Assembly: GCA_052174535.1 (NCBI GenBank)
Contig: JBQMRQ010000009.1
Location: 39,581-103,580 of the forward strand
Length of the DNA: 64,000 nucleotides
From: Arsenophonus sp052174535
GTDB lineage: Bacteria > Pseudomonadota > Gammaproteobacteria > Enterobacterales > Enterobacteriaceae
Direction of reading: 5' to 3'
Shown here: positions 53,380 to 64,000 of the stretch, piece after piece
How positions within the stretch are numbered: position 1 is the first letter of the stretch
How the letters are laid out: the number at the start of each line of letters is the position of its first letter
Made by a program: the position numbers and the translations under genes
Notes under the pieces: generated by a model
Seen by the model: the letters and a program-made list of their open reading frames with translations, nothing else
The model's database searches: none
Told to the model about the DNA's origin: nothing

Positions 53380-55002
53380 TTACCAATTTTTACGACCAAA
53401 AGCCGAAGTAATTGGGTAACGCCTATCTTTATTAAAATTTCGAATTGTAACACGCGGCCCTATCGGTGCCTGACGTCGTTTATATTCATTAATATCAACT
53501 AATTTGATCACTTTACGTACGATTAGTTCATCAAATCCAGCCGCAACTAATTCACTGACTGATTTATCTTGTTCAATATAACCTTCCAGGATCGCATCCA
53601 GTACAGGATAAGGAGGTAAATTATCCTGATCACGTTGTCCTGGGGCTAATTCAGCAGAAGGAGGCCGTTCTATTACGTGCTTAGGAATAATTGGTGAAAT
53701 CGTATTACTATATTTTGCTAGCTCAAATACTAGCATTTTTGGTACATCTTTAAGTACCGCAAAACCGCCAGCCATATCACCATAAAGAGTGGTATAACCT
53801 ACTGCGGATTCACTTTTATTACTGGTTGTCAATACTAAACGGCCACGCTTATTTGATATTGCCATCAGAATGATAGCCCGACAACGAGCCTGTAAATTTT
53901 CTTCACTTGTATCGAGAACCATGTCTGTAAATAATGGCGATAAACTAGTCATAAATGCATCATACATAGCTTCAATAGATACTATTATAAATTCAATACC
54001 TAATAATGATGCCTGCTTCTTGGCATTATGAATACTTATTTCAGCTGTATATTTAAATGGCATAATTACAGCCTGCACTTTATCTTTTCCTAAAGCATCT
54101 ACTGCAATAGCCAAGGTTAAAGCTGAATCAATTCCGCCTGATAGTCCTAAAATAACACCAGAAAATCCATTTTTATTAATATAGTCACGGGTTGCCATGA
54201 CTAATGCTTCATAAATTTGAGCGATGGGTGATAAAGTCTTCACTATATTGCCCACTGACAACGGTTCAACATCATTAAATTTACATATGGTAACTTGTTC
54301 AGCAAACTGTACTAAATAATGCGTTACTTTACCCTTACTATTAAATACTTTTGATCCTCCATCAAATATTAGTTCATCTTGTCCACCAACTTGATTTAAA
54401 TAGACAATTGGCAATTGAGTTCTTTGGCAATGGGATTTTAACAATGTTGAACGAATATGTGGTTTCTCACGATTATAAGGTGAAGCATTAATGATAATTA
54501 AAACATCTGCACCTTTGGCTTTAATTGCATCAACTGGTTCATCAAACCAAACATCTTCACAAATTAAAAAACCTAACTTATAATCTTTAAAAGATATTAC
54601 ACAAGTTTCATTAGCTGAATGAAAATAACGCTGTTCATCAAAAACGCCATAATTAGGCAATTGTTGTTTAAAATATTGCGCTACTATCTGACATTGCCAA
54701 AAAAATGACAATGCATTATAACATTTTCTACTTTGCCAACATGGATGACCAACGACAATGGCAATATTTTGACTAGCATCCTTCAGACGATCAAGCTGTT
54801 TAGTGCAGCGTTGATAAAAATCCGGGCGAAAAAGTAAATCTTCCGGCGGATATCCAGTTAAAGCTAATTCCGAAAACAGGATAAGATCTGCTCCCTGTAA
54901 CTGTTGAGCCTTAGCTTCTTTCAACATGCGTTCACAGTTGCCTTCAATATCACCTACCAACCAATTTAATTGTGCTAGTGCAATATTCAGCATTCGATTC
55001 AT
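53380..55002 (-). CDS. nadE: NadE, glutamine-dependent NAD+ synthetase
   Basis: Final step of NAD synthesis: amidation of deamido-NAD. It has 540 residues, the long glutamine-hydrolysing form rather than the about 275-residue ammonia-dependent form of E. coli. N-terminal nitrilase-like glutaminase with Glu45, Lys113 and Cys148 (LICEDVWF); C-terminal synthetase with the PP-loop SGGIDS at 288-293 and TTSNKSE / GDMAGGF blocks; the C-terminal PITSAFGR is typical. Clean frame although the genes on both sides (glnB, glrR) are dead. ATG at 55002 with GGAG about 11 bases upstream; Met4 is an alternative. Confidence 0.95.
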   Translation of the reverse strand: MNRMLNIALAQLNWLVGDIEGNCERMLKEAKAQQLQGADLILFSELALTGYPPEDLLFRPDFYQRCTKQLDRLKDASQNIAIVVGHPCWQSRKCYNALSFFWQCQIVAQYFKQQLPNYGVFDEQRYFHSANETCVISFKDYKLGFLICEDVWFDEPVDAIKAKGADVLIIINASPYNREKPHIRSTLLKSHCQRTQLPIVYLNQVGGQDELIFDGGSKVFNSKGKVTHYLVQFAEQVTICKFNDVEPLSVGNIVKTLSPIAQIYEALVMATRDYINKNGFSGVILGLSGGIDSALTLAIAVDALGKDKVQAVIMPFKYTAEISIHNAKKQASLLGIEFIIVSIEAMYDAFMTSLSPLFTDMVLDTSEENLQARCRAIILMAISNKRGRLVLTTSNKSESAVGYTTLYGDMAGGFAVLKDVPKMLVFELAKYSNTISPIIPKHVIERPPSAELAPGQRDQDNLPPYPVLDAILEGYIEQDKSVSELVAAGFDELIVRKVIKLVDINEYKRRQAPIGPRVTIRNFNKDRRYPITSAFGRKNW

Positions 55003-55031
55003 AAAATTGCATTCTCCAGAGATAATAAAAA

Positions 55032-56385
55032 TTATTCTTTAAAATTATTAGCATAAATTTTATTCTTAACTAATTAACTTATAAAGCTCAGTTAGATTTT
55101 GACCTACTATACACGCTGCATAGGTAACATTGTTTTTATTATTTATAATAATTTTTGTAAATAATTAAACTCTAATTGATTTAAGTCTCAACGAGAGAAG
55201 CTAATGCAATATTCTTGCTTTGCAGCGATTGAATGACTAATGCTTTATTAATAATCGTTGCCATTATTAACGCAACGCACTCATTAATATATTCACTAAT
55301 CAGCTTAGATTACCTTGGCTACCCCCCACTCGCTCTATTAAATATTTTAGTTCATACTTCAATAACTATACAAAAAAATTTATGATTCTTTATTAATTTC
55401 CTTAGCAATAATATCCTTATAAAGGAAATACCCCATTCCAAACCCTAATTAAGAATAGGAATTTTAATAATTTTTACATTCAAACAGTAATAAAGATCTT
55501 ACAGAAATTTATTTTTATTGCCTTTTCTTAAATTAAGATATGAGTTTCTCAAATAATTTAAAATCAATATCCAAATCAGAATTACTATTTAAAAGACATA
55601 CGTTACGGTTCTCTTCCAGAACCGGTAATAGTTTCACTTGAAAGATATAAGAAATGTCGGAATTTCATCAAGAAATAGCCTCAACCTTGAGGAACAAGAA
55701 ATAGAGCTTACAATATCATGATACATAACTGTTCTGATATAAAATCTTTAGGATCACTAAACAATTCAGATTCTAAAAGTTACTCAAGTAAAACCCATAA
55801 TCGTTAATTGCAGTAAAAGCTTTTAGTTCTAGGAGTATCTCTATATGAATTGCTCGTGTCACTACTTCTTTACCAGTAGTGCTTTTCTATTTATTAAAAT
55901 ATTAATATTAAATTGCGCCACCATAATAACGTTCTGTTCTAATAAACGAACCATTATTATACTGTAGGTGATAATTTCTTTACTCCAATTTTTATTGGAA
56001 AACAAAATTTGACATAGTAAAATCTCTTCACACCAATCCCTTTATAAATGGTATCAAGATCAACTGCCTTAGTGAGAAACTTGATTACTATCTTTATGTT
56101 ACCGCTAGTCCATCAGAGAAATTAGAGCCATGTGCAGTTAAAAACTAACCAGAATACTTAACTGTTGTTTCTGTTTTTCAGTAAAAATGTCATACCATCC
56201 CATTCCATTAATACGTAAATTACTAATAAAAAATTAATTTTATCTTTTACTAGAATTTTTAATTATCCATACTATTTTTTGCGGTAAATCACCTTTACTG
56301 CTCTTCATCAGTTAAACATATACTCAATAATGTCAATAGACTAGGATAATCTACTAATGGTAGATTTACTAATCTATGCACTGTA
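55032..56385 (-). pseudogene. glrR: glrR remnant, sigma-54-dependent response regulator
   Basis: Dead GlrR (YfhA) gene upstream of nadE. Receiver domain: LPLVDYPSLLTLLSICLTDEE (LLLVDDDPGLLKLLGLRLTSE), NLRINGM (DLRMDEM, with the phosphorylated Asp lost), FLTKAVDLDTIY. AAA+ domain: MVRLLEQNVIMVAQFNINILINR (MLRLLEQARLVAQSDVSVLING), LFLDEI, FQVKLLPVLEENRNVCLL (LQVKLLRVLQERKVRPLG). C-terminal: NYLQKLL and NNFKE before the TAA at 55032-55034. Nearly full length with many stops and few indels. Confidence 0.88.
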
Positions 56386-56429
56386 ATTGAAGATTTTCTT
56401 CGCTTTTATCAATTTAATAAGACTCTTTA

Positions 56430-57110
56430 GTTCTATCTTTTATTTTTGCCTTTGCTATTTGCTGTTAAATTAACACTACTTTTATTTATTTTTCTACTTA
56501 AAACAAGTTGCTCCTGTTATTTGCGCGAAGAAATTTGTAGTTCAATATCGATTGATATTCTAACTTGTCTTAGACAATATTTAATTCATAAGGAAATTAG
56601 CATTTTATTAAACTAAACAATTGAGTTTATTATCACTTTCTGTTCTTAACATAAATATTTATCGTTTACTTCTTTAACATTAATAATCTGAACTTGCTTT
56701 TCATAGCATAATTCTAGTAGCGGTATTAATAGACAAAGGAATTGGAACTGTAATATTTAAATTATTAATTATTTTATGTTGAACTTATGATAGTTGATTC
56801 CACCATTTTAAGTAAAAAACTATACAAAAAATTTTACGCATTAATTAACTGAATCGTTTTACCTATTAAATACGTTTATTATTTGTTTATTTATTCGATT
56901 AGTATAAATCAACTATTTTAAACCAGTAAAAGTGGATTACCTGAAGCATTATCACATCTATATTCCATATTTTATAAGTTAGGTAGCAATAATTTGTTAT
57001 ATGCTCTTCTATTGGAAGAGACTTATTTAAAATATCCAGTGATATTGATATAATGGATTATAAGATTTACTATAATCTATTAATAAAAAACTAAAATGGT
57101 TATTAACCTT
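56430..57110 (-). pseudogene. qseG: Probable qseG remnant
   Basis: Lies between dead glrR and dead glrK, where the outer-membrane lipoprotein gene qseG (yfhG) belongs. The patch NPLYQYHWIF followed in another frame by LPIEEH recalls NPLYWLRAMDCADRL. A later stretch (LEISIDIELQI-like, near 56530-56580) could be the coiled-coil tail. The match is weak, and the call leans on synteny. Confidence 0.45.
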
Positions 57111-57129
57111 ATTTTTCATTTATTAAAAA

Positions 57130-57560
57130 ATCAATGTAACTTAGCTTCGCAGCTATAATAATATATCATATTTTCTGAATTACTATTGCGACTATTATGG
57201 TATGTAATTAGATCAATTTGCTATTATTCAGACTTTGTGATTAATACTAATTAAATAATAAAAACCATAGACATGAACAAATTCATAATTAATAAACAAG
57301 AATTAACCATTCATTTTCTTATATATAATTTGAACAAAATTTAATCCTAATAACTACCTTTTACCACCATTTTACGCTAATATTCTATGAAATGTTCATA
57401 AATTATCTTTTTAAATTTTCTGGAATAGAATTCTTATATTCTAGAATTATTGTATTAGTGATATCAATCTACAGTTGATTATCAGTTTTTTACTTAATAT
57501 CCAAATTTTAGTTGATTCAGAACCGTAGTGCACTGAATTAAAATAGAAATTTTCGATCTT
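57130..57560 (-). pseudogene. glrK: glrK C-terminal remnant, sensor histidine kinase
   Basis: Broken ATPase domain of GlrK (YfhK): NSVHYGSESTKIWI aligns with NAVHYGAESGTICL (N box and after), DITNTIILE with DVINTGTPIP, and RKMVVKGSY-GL with RKGAVKGSGLGL (G box). The kinase N-terminal half is missing; an IS256-like element begins about 80 bases upstream and may have cut it. Order glrK-qseG-glrR matches E. coli. Confidence 0.75.
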
Positions 57561-57639
57561 TCTTCTGATTCTAAAGAAGAATCAGATATCTGTTATAATG
57601 AACAATACTTAGCTCAATTTTAGTTTAAATATTTTAGCT

Positions 57640-59080
57640 CTAGTCGTTTTAGATTCTGGAACTACGCTCATTTCTAGTGTATGGGATTTCAGAGATAGTG
57701 CATATCCTTCTGATTAATTTCATGGATGATTTTAATAACAGAAAAATGATATATCATGAAAAGTTTGTACTTTATAGGTATTCTTCGAAACTAGATGTTA
57801 CCTGCTTATCCCTTACTACATGAACTAATACATAATACTAACAGGGTAGGGGAGCCTAGGCACCACTGTTTTGAGGGTGAGTTCAAAGCCATGATACGCT
57901 AACGTACTGAACACTACATTGTCAAATGTGATATCATATGGCCGGTATGTCTATAACGCTTATTTGTTACCGTAAATGATACAAACTGGTATTTGGATGT
58001 TGAGATTAAAATGCTAAGATTAGAGTAGATCGCAGCAGAAACAGAATATGCTTTAATAGTTTATTGCTGCCGCCTTATTTTAAGCGTCTAAAATAGCTAA
58101 GAGTTGCTAGAATTATTATATCTGCGAGAGCAATATACATGATGATTTTTATGAAGCTCTGGTAATAATTCTTGATGAAAAACATAAGTTCCTCTCTAAG
58201 GTACTTATCAAAAAACTTAAATAACAATTGACTTGAACAGCACAGTGAATTGTATCTGCTTAATTTAGCGATATGCGATTTATATTTATTCTTGGCTAAT
58301 GGGTACCGTTCTTTTATAGAAGCTGACACCCTTTACCTGCTAGTTATATTGGAAACACAATGCACATGGACGTAATGAGCTTGTTTCAGTTAAAGATGAT
58401 TATCAAGAGTTAAAGCAAACCTGGACTAAACTTTTAAATAGCCGTGAGCAAATGTGCCTTAACCATATTCCTTACTTGCTATCCGAGACAGTGCTTTAGT
58501 TTTATAGAATGTATAATGGTACAGATATTTTGAACATTCAGAACAAAATGCTGTTAAGTAGACAAATAACTAATACACTGGATTCACTCCACAAAGGCAT
58601 CCAGTACCTAAGTTAAGCGTTAGCTTCGGGGGAGTCTGGTTAGCATAGGATTGCGATGACGCTAATAAAACCTTTTATGTTTTATTAAGAAGATTTTTAA
58701 CGAAGTTATCTTCTGCAGCCATGAAGAAACTGAAAAAGATCGAGAAGAACTATTGACATTCCATGCCTTACTATGAGTGCGTTTGCCTCGATAAGATAAC
58801 TAATCCGATTAATTATCTTTTGCATAACAGTGTGAGGCTATGAAGCCGAAGTATGGACGGAGCCCTATAGTTCAAAAAATAACTATTTTAATACTATTTA
58901 AGCTATTCCTTTCGTTTACTTAGAAATGTTAAAATCATCTAGATGGCTGAACCTGTTGACACTAATGATAAGCAACGTTTAATTTAAGGATGGAAATAGA
59001 TTTATGAAGCATCAGAGTGGAGCAGAGCCTGTGATTACCAATACACCAGATTTACTAATAATTTATCAGTTGCTTTATTA
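57640..59080 (+). mobile_element. Dead IS256-family element, copy 9
   Basis: Nearly full-length plus-strand remnant parallel to the copy at 50085-51515, ending with TACACCAGATTTACTAATAA near 59045-59066. It lies where the 5' half of glrK should be. An 84-codon frame at 58075-58329 on the other strand is antisense and not a gene. Confidence 0.82.
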
Positions 59081-59569
59081 TTCGACTGATTTAAACTTTG
59101 ATTGACCTGGTATGACAATATTAATAATTGCATTAAGAATCAATAAAACCATCACCTGAAATTCGTATAAAATAAGTACAGAAAGAATACCACTTATTCA
59201 AATAAATCCTATTATTACTTATTTATATCATGATGGTAATCGAACTTTTATTTAGTAATGAATTTACCTGCCTTTTAATAAAAAATTTCTAATGTGATTG
59301 TTATGTAAAACAATTTTTAAATCACAAAAATTGAAAGTAATATTTTAATTAAAATAAATAATGCAAGTAGAATAAATAATATTCATCTACGATTAAGCGG
59401 CAATAAATACTTTATTAAATAACCACTTGTTCGGTATTTGTCCCATATTGCCGAAGAAAGCAGTAAATTTTATAAATTCTACCTTACTCTGTATATTACC
59501 CAATATTTAATAAAATTTAATAGTTAGAAGATTAAATGGTTTTTTAAGAGAAACGTAAAAGGATCCCTT
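59081..59569. other. AT-rich decayed stretch
   Basis: About 490 bases between two element remnants, where the 5' part of glrK and the 3' part of purL would be expected. No patch aligns well enough to assign. Confidence 0.5.
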
Positions 59570-61322
59570 TGTTAAAAGGAGATAGAATTAATTTACTGAG
59601 TCTATTGTAAATTAGATTTTATTGGAGTGTGTATTCTTTGACCTAATTGACTAATTTTAGCGATATTTAACCCCCTAGGTTTAATTTAATAACCCTCATT
59701 CTTCTATTTTATTCATTCTTTTTGACAACAATTCCGTTGCTTGTTTACCAAGCTGAGCAGCGTCAGTAAAAGTAACTTATCACGAAGCGCAGAATGCATT
59801 GCATGAATCTGTGAGAAAGAATTATTTTATTAAAGAATAACAAACTCTGGTTTTTAGTAAAAATGTGCTTTGTTTACGATTCAACAAAACTATAAGTAAC
59901 ACACCATCTTAAAATATATAGCCAGAATATGGTTTTAATATAGCTTCTAATCATTTTTCCTGCTTCAGGGTCTACTGCCGGTATATTTAGTCTGATAATT
60001 ATAGTAATGATGTTACAATACTTTTCTACCATTCAGTAATGCTGAAATTTTGATACGGATACCGAAGCGTTTAATAAGGTAGCCTAGAGATATTTTATCC
60101 TATACCACAGGGCCGCCCCGCGCCCTACGTCCCCTATTTTGTCTTTTTAGTAAAGCCTATTTTCAGTAACACCTATATTGTGCCTTCAGGTAACACTGTC
60201 ACTAATTTCTGTAGCGGATATGTGCACAAGAACAGTAAGACACTGGGACTTATCAAATCATAGTTAATAAGGCATTAGCCAGATGATAGGGACGCGCTTA
60301 GGATTGCTTCTATTGCTATTTTTTGAAAAACAAATTAACCTCATACAGTATGTTTAATATCTAAACTGGTTACGAGTGATGATGGAGATATAAACATACC
60401 AATATTGGTTGAGTTATCAAATATAAGTGCGGAAGGGATACAAGAGATCAATCTTAATATCTTGTTTTGTGTGCTCACTACAGCATGGCTTGTATTGCGA
60501 CGCAAAACAGAACATTGAGTATCTAAAAAGTCAGTTTTTTGAAAAAAAGGCTAAAGAAAATGGATATAATGGACATAGTAAAACTAATGTTTGTCAGTCG
60601 CAGTTAAGTAAAATATGAACCTACTATACTAATCATTTCTGGGTAGTTTTGCGCTGTATAAACTGCAGACCTTTGACTTACAAATTTAGTAAAAACAGCT
60701 AGAGGATCATTCAGAAGAGGAATAGCAGTAGCGATCGAGCACTAAAAATGGAACAATTCCAACAAGTATGCTTTACTCGATATCTATATTGGTCTATGAG
60801 TTGATATTTTCACTGTATTTGAAGACTGCATTTTAAAAATGTTATTCTAGATGTCAATAATGTGAAAACCAGTTTAGTTAAGCGAAATAATATAAGAATT
60901 ATATCTCTAGCCCCTATAGCTTATGAATTTATCGAGAAACATACTTCGACATTATCTTCTTAATGTAGCTGCATCTAGCATCATCAAATTAATTCTGGAA
61001 AGTTGGCTAAAAACTACGGATAATCGTAATTAAAAGTAGATCATACTTTGCATATTGAGAAAAATTTGGGAATGAGTAGGACGTTTTTGACTCCCCTCTT
61101 TGTGAAGAGTCAGTTATAAAAAATTCAGTCGGTTTCTGTTATTATTAATTTCAGGAGGGGATAAATAAAGCGATTCGAATAAACAGGTAGTGTACCATAT
61201 CTTAAGTTTCCTAATATCTATTCCTGATTTTATTCTGTTTACGTTTTTTTAGGAGATTCTATCTGAGCTATCTGACTGAATTCCTAAAAAATTAACATAT
61301 TGCAGAGTATATAAAACGGCAT
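59570..61322 (-). mobile_element. Dead IS91-family element, copy 3
   Basis: Minus-strand copy. TSLDIKHTVWG (GGLDIKHGVWR) follows the HUH region, then KNRGRRARGG-VV (KKTRGAWRNVKY) and GYLIKRFGIRIKISAL (GRYLKRPPVSASRLRHY), KQEKMIRSYIKTI (SQEEMIGRYIRHI) and the end GKQATELLSKRMNKI, which matches copy 1's tail. The left end at about 61310 carries the same GTTTTATA-ACTCT-CAATATGTTAA sequence as copy 2. A GC-rich patch lies at about 60110-60136. Confidence 0.78.
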
Positions 61323-61984
61323 TAAGATCATGAGTATTCTATAATAAACGTAGCTACTACGCTCAAATCATAATACTTACTATAACATTCTTAATAGACA
61401 GATCATTATTCTAGACGAATAGATACACCTATTTTTAGCATTATTCCTGATTTATATAGAATATCTCTCTATTATTTAGTCTAGTAAAAAATAAGTTGAA
61501 TAACTATTAATATAGTATGCAGTTTATATCCCAACTTTTTAACTATATTAATTTATTGAAATTTAATGTAAAGTACACTAATTAAGTCTTTGAAATAATT
61601 TTTTGTTTTACATCAAATTTAATAATTCATTTTATTAAATATTGCCTTATAGCATTATTTAATAAAATGAATTAAATTCTAAAAATTAGATAATTAATTA
61701 TTCTAATTTATATTGGGAATTTATTTTATTATTTTCTAATTGACTATAGTTATAGAGGTTTTAATAAACAGATTGAATAATTTAATAAAAAATAAATATT
61801 AAATTTTAGGTAAATTTAGGCCATAATGAAACTTATTTTCATTTAATTTTAATTAAAAATTAAAACTACATTTATACCTGTCTGATCTCAGATTATTATA
61901 TAAAGCCTCGGTTCATAGCTGTTTTATTTCAAAACGACTACTGATAGATATAGTTAAGCTAATATATATCATGATAATAAGGTT
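61323..61984. other. AT-rich spacer, possibly eroded purL
   Basis: About 660 bases, among the most AT-rich in the window. purL interior would be expected here by synteny but no purL motif could be found. Confidence 0.45.
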
Positions 61985-62200
61985 TTATTGTCAAACGACT
62001 GTAATACCTAAAATCAGAGCTATTCTTCAGATAAGCGAAAAGCCTATGTCTACTTTAGTTAAGCATTATGGTATCTCTGAACTTACCGTTACTAAATGAT
62101 AAGAACAGGATAATCTTAATGATCGGCTATGTTGGTAAAGCTATAATCAACAGTTATGAGCAATATCTTATACTTTTATAGAACTTAATGAATAGTAACT
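61985..62200 (+). mobile_element. 5' fragment of a dead IS481-family element, copy 3
   Basis: Plus strand: TPKIRAILQISEKPMSTLVKHYGISELTVTK aligns (in two parts) with the IS481 N-terminal helix-turn-helix, TPAIRAAIQASDEP and LARRYGTTEQTVWKW. The same N-terminal sequence occurs in reverse at the right ends of copies 1 and 2. The integrase core is absent. It sits inside the purL remnant. Confidence 0.7.
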
Positions 62201-62239
62201 GGCCATGGCGTAAACAATAATAACTAACCAGCAAGTTAT

Positions 62240-62460
62240 GGGGGCAATTAATAACAGCCAATAATAAAATAAAGAACTAAATTTGTCGATCATCCTAATT
62301 TAATAGTGCAACAAGTTTAGCAAAGTATACATATTCAGGATAGATGTTAATAACCGATGATGGATGCTGTTGTGGCATAGAGAAAAGCATTAATAATGAT
62401 AAAGTTAATAAAGAACGGGGTATAAGTCACCAAAGAATCTTCTAGTAATAATTCTCTTAA
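62240..62460 (-). pseudogene. purL: 5' remnant of purL, FGAM synthetase
   Basis: Minus strand, divergent from mltF as in E. coli. ELLLEDSLVTYTPFFIN aligns loosely with the PurL N terminus MEILRGSPALSAFRIN, and VINIYPEYVYFAKLVALLN aligns well with VHNIYAEYVHFADLNAPLN. Only the first about 70 codons of roughly 1295 are recognisable; the IS481 fragment follows. Third dead purine gene in the window. Confidence 0.65.
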
Positions 62461-62704
62461 CTTATAAAACTATACTGAAGGGATATGTATTAAAAAACAT
62501 AAAGAATATTATAAATCATTATGAACCGTTACAAAAATCATTTACATACACATTTATCACTTATCAAGAACTAATAAATATTAGTAAAATAAATTAAATC
62601 AAATTATAAATTATTTTTTGTTAAAAAATATCTACCTCTTAAAATTTAATCATAATTTGATTATTTAATTAAAATAATATGTTTATATAATAAGATATAA
62701 CTAT

Positions 62705-64000
62705 TTGATTAAAATCAGAATTTATTATCTTATTATCGTTATTGTTTCTATAATTTTTCTTGCTATCATTACAGTTAGTAATGAGTATCAAAACCAAAAT
62801 CAAGATCAGGTGAAGAAAATTATTTCTCGCGGTGAATTACGTGTAAGTACTATTAATTCACCCATTATTTCCTTTAACGATAAACAAGAAGCAAGCGGAT
62901 TTGATTATGAATTGACTAAACACTTTGCCGATTACCTTGGCGTAAAAATACGTATCAACGTATATTTAAATATTAATCAACTTTTTAATAATCTTGAAAA
63001 TGGTAATAGTGACTTTATTACTGCAGGACTTCTTTATAATGAAAAGCGCCTTGATAAAGCACAGGCTGTGGTCCTGCCTACTATACAGTTTCCAAGCAGT
63101 TAATTTATCGTAAAGGGATAAGTCGCCCACACTCTTTAATTGATATAAAAAGAAATTTATTGTTGCTACTGATTCAGTAGATGCTAGTACGATACAACGG
63201 CTAAGACAAGAATATCCAAATCTTCAGTGGGAAGAAACGAGTTATTATAATACGACTGAGTTATTACAACTACTAGCTGAAGGAAAATTGATTATACCTT
63301 AGAAAACTCTATTGTTGTCGCTATGCAGAAACGCATTCATTCAAACACTGCTGTCGTTTTAATGTTAGCGACGATCATAGCCTTAATTGGGATATGAAAC
63401 GCTCAAAAGATAATAGCCTAAATTCAGCAATATTAGATTGCTTTAATAAAAGCAATCAAGAAAAACTTTTAACCCGATTAGATGAAAAATATTTCAGCCA
63501 TATTGCTACTTTTGATTATTTTGATACGCTTTTTTATTACTGCGATTAATAAAATTTTGCTAATCTATAAACATTTATTTAAAAAATATGCAAAAATATA
63601 GATTGGCGCCTACTAGCAACGATCTCCTAGCAGGAATCACACTGGAACCCGCTAGCTATATATTACCAACTGCTGTTCGTGGTTTAATGATGCTAACGGT
63701 ACCTATCGAAAAAACTATGGGCGTATCAGATAAACTAGATGCAGAGGAAAGTATTAAAGTATTAAAGTATTAAAGGTAGTGCAGCTTATCTACAATATCT
63801 GATTTCGCGCTTACCAATCACTATTACGCCTGATGATCGTATTTGGTTTGTCATTATCAGCTTATAATATTGGCCTAAGAGATATGGCTTGATGCTAGGA
63901 AACTGACGCGCATTCAAAGCGGAGATCCAGATAGCTGGTTAGTTGTTAAAGCCAGACTCTTATTATTAAGCAAGAAAAAATATTTTTCTAAATTAACTTA
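62705..64000 (+). pseudogene. mltF: mltF remnant, lytic transglycosylase F (runs off the window)
   Basis: MltF is a membrane-bound lytic transglycosylase with an ABC-type binding domain. From a TTG at 62705, an N-terminal membrane segment and ISRGELRVSTINSP (ARGELRVSTIHTP), FDYELTKHFADYLGVKI and NSDFITAGLLYNEKRL are in frame to about 63070. A frameshift then puts GPAYYTVSKQLIYRKG in another frame. In the catalytic domain the Tyr of YQESHW is replaced by TAG, then PTAVRGLMMLT (PTGVRGMMMLT), and an 8-bp tandem expansion at 63748-63771 shifts the frame again. Later pieces (ISRLPIT, KARLLLLSKKKYFSKLT-like) show it once continued past 64000. Confidence 0.92.
63748..63771 (+). repeat. Three tandem copies of AAAGTATT inside mltF
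   Basis: Three exact 8-bp units. Removing two units restores DAEESIKGSAAYLQYLI, matching MltF DAEQSI-GGVRYLQDMM, so two extra copies were gained by slippage and cause a frameshift. Confidence 0.95.

Noticed and set aside
58075..58329. 84-codon minus-strand frame with a possible membrane segment
   Set aside because: Antisense inside IS256-like copy 9.
60427..60618. 63-codon plus-strand frame with several cysteines
   Set aside because: Antisense to the IS91-like copy 3 transposase.

Overview
The window is strongly AT-rich and carries a small set of intact, highly conserved Enterobacterales genes (folD, cysS, lpxH, tsaC, aroE, dsbC, nlpC, arnCATEF, ihfA, pheST, rplT-rpmI-infC-thrS, nadE, tRNA-Arg) separated by long stretches with no open frames. 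Translating those stretches in broken frames recovers many dead genes in the order expected from enterobacterial chromosomes: ppiB, purE, purK, recJ, xerD, arnB, holD, glnB, glrR, qseG, glrK, purL and mltF. By my own addition the intact genes (arnD included) cover about 20.2 kb of 64 kb, roughly 31 percent. This points to a gammaproteobacterial, probably insect-associated endosymbiont in an advanced but incomplete phase of genome erosion. Arsenophonus-, Sodalis- or Serratia symbiotica-like lineages would all fit, and I cannot tell the genus from the sequence.

Layout. 1-6.3 kb: decayed DNA with nothing I can name. 6.3-14.1 kb: tRNA-Arg(TCT), folD, cysS, dead ppiB, intact lpxH, dead purE and purK; this is the E. 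coli purK-purE-lpxH-ppiB-cysS-folD-argU neighbourhood. 14.1-21.5 kb: tsaC-aroE flanked by dead IS256-like and IS91-like elements. 21.5-26 kb: xerD (dead), dsbC (intact), recJ (dead, split by a dead IS481-like element). 26.4-28.8 kb: IS256 and IS91 remnants and a perfect 31-bp inverted repeat. 29-37 kb: nlpC and the arn (L-Ara4N lipid A) operon, in which arnB is dead, arnD has a one-base frameshift in a poly-A/T run and the rest is open. 37.3-46 kb: an IS256 remnant, then the translation cluster ihfA-pheT-pheS-(leader/attenuator)-rplT-rpmI-infC-thrS. 46-51.5 kb: IS481 and IS256 remnants around dead holD. 53-62.5 kb: nadE intact among dead glnB, glrR, qseG, glrK and purL, with IS256, IS91 and IS481 remnants. 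62.7-64 kb: dead mltF running off the window end.

Functionally, what survives is translation (three aminoacyl-tRNA synthetases, IF3, L20, L35, tRNA-Arg, t6A modification), cofactor synthesis (NAD, folate one-carbon, shikimate), lipid A synthesis (LpxH), periplasmic disulfide isomerisation, IHF and a partly broken lipid A modification pathway. What is dead is de novo purine synthesis, RecJ, XerD, the psi clamp-loader subunit, nitrogen and envelope-stress signalling (GlnB, GlrKR) and some peptidoglycan turnover (MltF). At least three insertion-sequence families expanded and then decayed; none has an intact transposase here. I found no sign of a novel defence, mobile or biosynthetic system. The most interesting signals are decay intermediates: the arnB-to-arnC in-frame read-through, the arnD homopolymer frameshift, and an altered pheST attenuator leader.
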